DNA of 28,913 nucleotides from an uncultured Clostridia bacterium. GTDB lineage: Bacteria > Bacillota > Clostridia > TANB77 > CAG-508. Position 1 is the first letter of the stretch. Each line of letters starts with the position of its first letter. The notes below the pieces were generated by a model. The model saw nothing but the letters and a program-made list of their open reading frames with translations, did no database searches and was not told where the DNA came from. The DNA lies in contig CAKPJM010000010.1 in assembly GCA_934162625.1 (NCBI GenBank), positions 1-28,913 of the forward strand, in the 5' to 3' direction. A program made the position numbers and the translations under genes. Below, piece after piece: positions 25,669 through 28,913 of the stretch.

Positions 25669-25785
25669 TACCTCGGGCCACCGAGGGCGGCGATCCCTAT
25701 AACATGTACAATAAATTCGTTTTTGGGCGTATGCAATACGCCCTTACGAATCCAACTTCCCACCTCACACATCCATTTTACAAAT
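25669..25785. repeat. GC-rich palindromes and repeat families C and E
   Basis: CCTCGGGCCACCGAGG (25671-25686 region) is a palindrome followed by GCGGCGATCCC. GGGCGTATGCAATACGCCC (25725-25743) is a palindrome related to GGGGCGTATTGCACACGCCC at 72-91. CCAACTTCCCACCTCACACA follows, as at about 5021 and 12650. The whole 25382-25901 gap holds only repeats plus the two flanking promoters; no gene was seen. Confidence 0.6.
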
Positions 25786-25816
25786 CATAATTTATTCATT
25801 TTTTTCAAAAAAACTA

Positions 25817-25845
25817 TTGACAATACGCGAACATATGTTTATAAT
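25817..25845 (+). promoter_or_regulatory. Strong sigma-A promoter of the yneA-like gene
   Basis: Perfect consensus TTGACA (25817-25822), 17-nt spacer, perfect TATAAT (25840-25845). The spacer holds a LexA box. Confidence 0.88.
25828..25841 (+). promoter_or_regulatory. LexA (SOS) box
   Basis: CGAACATATGTTTA matches the Bacillus/Clostridia LexA (DinR) operator CGAACNNNNGTTCG in 12 of 14 positions including the ATAT centre. It lies between -35 and -10, so bound LexA would block transcription. Confidence 0.83.
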
Positions 25846-25901
25846 GAAACCATACTAACAAATAAATGTTCGCAAAGCAAATGAAAAGATAGGAGAAAAA
25901 T

Positions 25902-26198
25902 ATGAAAATAGTTAATTTAAAAAAATTTATAAGAAGTATAATAATAATTTTATTAGTAATCATAGGATTATCTTTACTAATTTCAAAATCTACATATTCG
26001 CATGGTGAAAAACAATATAAAACAATATGTGTTTCTAGTGGAGATACTCTATGGAATATTGCAAGCTCAGAATCAAACTTAAATGGATATTATAAGAATA
26101 AAGATGTTAGATATATAATAAATGATATTATAAAAGAAAACAGCCTAGTCAGCAGTAATTTAACAATTAATCAAAAATTAAAAATACCTATTATATAA
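25902..26198 (+). CDS. YneA-like SOS cell-division inhibitor (membrane + LysM)
   Basis: 98 aa: a basic N-terminus, one membrane helix (about residues 13-30), then an extracellular LysM-type domain (KTICVSSGDTLWNIASSES, ending NQKLKIPII, about 42-98). This is the layout of B. subtilis YneA, a short-lived SOS-induced inhibitor of cell division. The perfect sigma-A promoter with an embedded LexA box supports that role strongly. Ribosome site AGGAG. lexA itself, often adjacent, is not in the window. Function by family and regulation, not proven. Confidence 0.85.
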   Translation: MKIVNLKKFIRSIIIILLVIIGLSLLISKSTYSHGEKQYKTICVSSGDTLWNIASSESNLNGYYKNKDVRYIINDIIKENSLVSSNLTINQKLKIPII

Positions 26199-26202
26199 TG
26201 CT

Positions 26203-26230
26203 TGTTTTTTTAGAGCTTATAGTGTATAAT
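26203..26230 (+). promoter_or_regulatory. Possible promoter of the small gene at 26291
   Basis: TTGTTT near 26203 and TATAAT at 26225-26230 with about 16 nt between. A second pair, TTGACA (26247-26252) and TACTAT (26270-26275), would start transcription inside the ribosome site and is less likely to drive this ORF. Confidence 0.35.
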
Positions 26231-26235
26231 AATTA

Positions 26236-26252
26236 TGTCAACGTGTTTGACA
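26236..26252 (+). promoter_or_regulatory. Operator-like inverted repeat
   Basis: TGTCAA-CGTGT-TTGACA, a perfect 6-bp inverted repeat with a 5-nt centre, about 40 nt upstream of the small gene and just downstream of the TATAAT at 26225. It fits a dimeric repressor site; the regulator is unknown. Confidence 0.45.
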
Positions 26253-26290
26253 AAAAATGACTTTATTTTTACTATGAAAGGAGCTACAAC

Positions 26291-26521
26291 ATGGCTAATG
26301 CTTACTGTACTGAAGTACACGCACTCACAGGATTTCTTACAATAACTCGGAAAGAGGTAGCTTGTTCAAATTTGCTTGAAATCATTGACGAAAAAACGAG
26401 AAAAGTAATTATGGAAAATATTCCAAAAGGGGCTTCGTTGTTAGAAATTATCCGAGATGAAAAAAAGCAAAATGATGAATGGAGCGTAAGGTTCACCATT
26501 AAGTATTGTTTAACAAAATAA
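26291..26521 (+). CDS. Small orphan protein containing the only CGG without a supported shift
   Basis: 76-aa soluble protein that I do not recognise, with a strong AAAGGAG site before ATG and a terminator after it. Codons ATC, ACC, GAC, ACG, TCG and CGA are more frequent than in neighbours, suggesting transfer. Zero-frame CGG is codon 20 (26348-26350). Read as a sense codon the ORF runs to TAA and has ordinary protein composition (NLLEIIDEKTRKVIMENIPK...). If the +1 rule applied here, translation would give a 22-residue peptide ending ITGKR at TAG 26358-26360. So it is a foreign gene not adapted to this host, a case of incomplete shifting, or a gene controlled by the shift. Function unknown. 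Confidence 0.6.
   Translation: MANAYCTEVHALTGFLTITRKEVACSNLLEIIDEKTRKVIMENIPKGASLLEIIRDEKKQNDEWSVRFTIKYCLTK
26348..26351 (+). other. Zero-frame CGG without supported shift, ACT CGGA
   Basis: Same downstream context (CGGAAAG) as the supported shift site in spoIIIAA, but here the +1 frame hits TAG three codons later while the zero frame stays open to a natural end. It is the test case for whether every CGG shifts. Confidence 0.7.
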
Positions 26522-26575
26522 AGTCAAGCTTAAGATGATTAATAACTATATGACTTTTAAGCAATAAACAAATTT

Positions 26576-26602
26576 GAGGCAGTTTTTACTGCCTCTTTTT
26601 CT
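26576..26602 (+). terminator. Intrinsic terminator of the small gene
   Basis: GAGGCAGT (26576-26583), TTTT loop, ACTGCCTC (26588-26595), then TTTTT. Confidence 0.88.
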
Positions 26603-26660
26603 TATTTGTATAGGAAAAAAGGTATACTTAGCAAAATGCCTTTGAGATTTCCTCATTTTA

Positions 26661-26711
26661 TTCGGAAACTCAAATCGGCGAGAACAAAGGGCGACTAAAG
26701 TTGCTTTGTTC
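26661..26711. terminator. Repeat family D copy 2, hairpin at convergent gene ends
   Basis: TTCGGAAACTCAAATCGGCG followed by GAACAAAGGGCGACT and an imperfect reverse complement ending TTTGTTC. Same element as at 7702-7751, again placed between convergent genes. Confidence 0.65.
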
Positions 26712-26715
26712 AATA

Positions 26716-27696
26716 TTAATTTTTAAAATTAGCTAAAGGGTTATTTTCTACTGCATTTCTAACTTGGCTATTATCTACATGAGTATATATTTCTGTTGTA
26801 GAAATACTTTCATGTCCTAAAAGTTCTTGCAAAGCACGTATATCTACATTACCATATTGATACATTAGTGTAGCTGCTGTGTGTCTTAATTTATGTGTGG
26901 AATATTTGTTAATATCTAATCCTGCTTTTAGCAGTTCTTTTTTTACGATTGCTTGAACAGTTCTATTACTAATTCTTTCACGTCTTTCACTTAAAAACAA
27001 AGCATTTTTTGAATTGTATTTAATACCTTCTTTTGGTCTAGAAACTAGGTATTTATTAATTGCATCCATACATGCATTATTTAAATAAATAGTCCTTTCT
27101 TTATTTCCTTTTCCAACAACATTTAGTTTACAATCACTAAAATTTATATCTGGTATATCAATATCTACAAGTTCAGATAAACGCATACCACAATTTAAGA
27201 ATAAAGTAATAATTGCGTAGTCCCTTTCATTGTTTCTTGCTTCAGTGTCATTAGTTACTTCTAGTAATTTTTTACTTTCATCTAATGATAAATATTTAGG
27301 GATTCTTTTACCAAGCTTAGGAGTTTCTAAATTTTGTGCAGGATTTGTATCTATTAGTTTCGCTTTATTGCATAAATAGTTAAAGAAAATTCTTATAGAA
27401 GAAATTTTTCTGGCACGTGTTGCTGGACTACTTTTAAGCTCTGTTGCCATATAAGAAATATAGCTATGTATATCTTCTAGTTTTATTTTCTTAATTGTAT
27501 CAAGGACTATATCGTTTATAATAATTTTAGTCCAGTCTTTTTCAGTAGTTAATTTAAAATGTATTTTTATATATTTTAAGAAATTCATAAGGTCATAATT
27601 ATATTCTTTTATACTGTTAGGGGATTTATTAAGTATTGTAATATTATAATCTAAAAATGAATTTAAAAAGTCTGGATTCATTTCTCTATCTATCAT
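26716..27696 (-). CDS. Second tyrosine recombinase (XerC/D-like)
   Basis: 326 aa, longer than XerD at 19739. Catalytic residues visible: Arg in NCGMRLSELVD, Lys in the hairpin VVGKGNKERTIYL, HxxR in STHKLRHTAATLM, and the nucleophile Tyr in STTEIYTHVD. An N-terminal core-binding domain extended by about 30 residues is present. GGAGG precedes the ATG. It may be the XerC partner of the first recombinase or an integrase of a lost element; no attachment-site duplication was recognised. The GH30 gene ends 21 nt upstream on the same strand. Confidence 0.85.
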   Translation of the reverse strand: MIDREMNPDFLNSFLDYNITILNKSPNSIKEYNYDLMNFLKYIKIHFKLTTEKDWTKIIINDIVLDTIKKIKLEDIHSYISYMATELKSSPATRARKISSIRIFFNYLCNKAKLIDTNPAQNLETPKLGKRIPKYLSLDESKKLLEVTNDTEARNNERDYAIITLFLNCGMRLSELVDIDIPDINFSDCKLNVVGKGNKERTIYLNNACMDAINKYLVSRPKEGIKYNSKNALFLSERRERISNRTVQAIVKKELLKAGLDINKYSTHKLRHTAATLMYQYGNVDIRALQELLGHESISTTEIYTHVDNSQVRNAVENNPLANFKN

Positions 27697-27717
27697 TATT
27701 TGCCTCCTTTGTAAGTT

Positions 27718-28913
27718 TTAATTATTTGAAATTTGAAAAGTTACAATTGCATGAGCATCTAAATTATCGTGGAATATTTTTTCATTTATTTTAAGATTAT
27801 ATTCTATATTAGAATTATTTCTATTTAACAATACTATAATAACACTATTATCAGGATTTTTAAATGCTGTAACTTCAATTTTATCGGAAAATTTACTAAA
27901 AGCAATCTTTTTAGCTCCAGGTTTTATAAATTTACTAAAATGTTCTATATAATAAAAAGATAAATTTTTAATATATGAAGATTTGTTTTTGGTTAACATT
28001 ATAGGGCTGTTACAAAAATTGTTTTTGTGATTTGGTCCACCCTTATGATCTAAGAGTAAATTCCAATCTATAAAAGCATTTACACCGGCATTTAAGTCTC
28101 CTAAAATATCGTGAGCATATATTTCTGCATTTTTTACTTCCTCTTTTTTATTAAAAGCAGAGTAGCCGTGTACAGCCTTCTGTATGAATTAGGAGTTTAT
28201 TAGGAAACATTTTTCTAAGCAATTCTATGTTTTCGAAATGGTCACCAGTATACCAATGAAAGGCTATACCAGATACTTTTTCAAAAGAGCCATCAAATTT
28301 AAATGAATTTAATACTCTATCTAATATTTTATCTTTATTATGATCCCAAATTAATAGTTTAGTATTTATATTATGTTTTTTTAGTTCTGGATATATATAA
28401 TTAACTAGTAAATCCATTTCTTGTTTAGGATTATATATACATGATTCCCAAGTTTGTACAGCATTTGGCTCATTCTGAATTGTCATATAATCTATATTGA
28501 TATTTTCTTTTTGATAAGCTTCAATAAACTTAACTAAATAAATTGCATATAGTTTCTTAAAATCGGGAAGAAGAGTACCTCCATTTAATAAAGATTTATT
28601 ATTCTTCATAAATGCAGGTGGACTCCAAGGAGAAGCCAAAAACTTTAAACTCTTATTTCGCTTTTGAGCCATTTTAATAATTGGAACAACATATTTCATA
28701 TCTTCTGAAATAGAAAAGTCAGAAAGATCAGTTTTGTTTGAATATGAATAACTATTTAAACTAAAATCAGAACTTGCTATACTTAATCTACAAAAATTGT
28801 AATTCATATTGCTCTCTAAAAAATATTCATTCAAAATTTGGTTAGAAATTTGTTCATTGCAAATAGATAAATTATAGCAAGAAGAACCAGTTAGTGCACC
28901 ACCAAAGCCTAAA
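27718..28913 (-). CDS. GH30-family glycoside hydrolase, partial, one +1 shift
   Basis: Retaining glycosidase of family GH30 (glucosylceramidase/beta-glycosidase type); the start is beyond the window edge. Visible in order: GFGGALTGSS (compare GFGGAFTDA), YNFCRLSIASSDFS, LASPWSPPAFMK, TIQNEPN with the acid/base Glu, FHWYTGDHFE, and IHTEGC with the nucleophile Glu. Four residues after that Glu a zero-frame CGG at 28168 occurs; skipping one base gives CTGYSAFNKKEEV and continues through GVNAFIDWNLLLDHKGGP, a GH30 hallmark, and the C-terminal beta domain to TAA at 27718. About 397 residues lie in the window. No signal peptide can be judged. Confidence 0.92.
28165..28168 (-). other. +1 shift site 10 (GH30), ACA CGGC
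   Basis: The only shift site on the minus strand and the only one where the restored codon is GGC rather than GGA. The unshifted frame stops five codons later. It shows that CGG, not CGGA, is the common element. Confidence 0.92.

Noticed and set aside
827..28168. Sequencing or assembly errors as the cause of the frame breaks
   Set aside because: The sites are not homopolymers, lie on both strands and in different contexts, and all ten coincide with zero-frame CGG. Random or homopolymer errors would also strike elsewhere. Raw reads are still the decisive test.
827..28168. Simple reassignment of CGG to another amino acid (for example Trp or Gln)
   Set aside because: A three-base sense reading leaves a stop codon within a few codons at most sites and loses the family sequence. 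A frame change is required.

Overview
The window is about 29 kb of AT-rich DNA (GGA, AGA, AAA and ATA codons dominate) from an endospore-forming, low-GC member of the Clostridia. The taxonomic call rests on the complete spoIIIAA-AH operon, spoIIP, a RelA/SpoT-type stringent-response enzyme, a YneA-like SOS division inhibitor and codon use. No rRNA, tRNA or CRISPR array was seen.

Layout. 236-4970 (+): recJ, relA and a metallo-beta-lactamase-fold hydrolase. 5111-7637 (+): hisS and spoIIP. 7751-8365 (-): udk, convergent with spoIIP. 8632-10146 (+): an unrecognised gene, a DUF120/CTP-dependent riboflavin kinase-like gene and a small prepilin-like gene. 10393-15850 (+): the spoIIIA operon (mother-cell/forespore feeding-tube complex), split between AD and AE by a repeat-filled gap. 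15909-16025: a broken cysE. 16113-20620 (+): pfkA, argS, upp, xerD. 20742-23734 (+): guaB and a PPP-family phosphatase, convergent with guaA (-) at 23843-25381. 25902-26521 (+): a YneA-like gene under a LexA-box promoter and a small orphan gene. 26716-28913 (-): a second tyrosine recombinase and a GH30 glycosidase that runs off the window.

The main observation is in decoding. Eight otherwise well-preserved genes (recJ, relA, the MBL hydrolase, spoIIP, spoIIIAA, spoIIIAE, the PPP phosphatase, GH30) are each interrupted once or twice by a one-nucleotide shift, ten shifts in all. Every shift lies exactly at a zero-frame CGG codon. Skipping one base there (C, then GGA or GGC read as Gly) restores the full-length family protein with conserved residue spacing, for example the Walker A Gly of SpoIIIAA. 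CGG spans codon boundaries more than thirty times in intact genes, but as a zero-frame codon it occurs only at these ten points plus one short foreign-looking ORF (26291-26521). The simplest reading is genome-wide +1 frameshifting, or four-base decoding, at CGG. It would resemble what I recall being reported for CGG-containing sites in glass-sponge mitochondrial genomes, and I know of no bacterial description. CDS coordinates below join the two frames.

Intergenic regions carry several families of dispersed, GC-richer palindromic repeats, some of which probably act as terminators.
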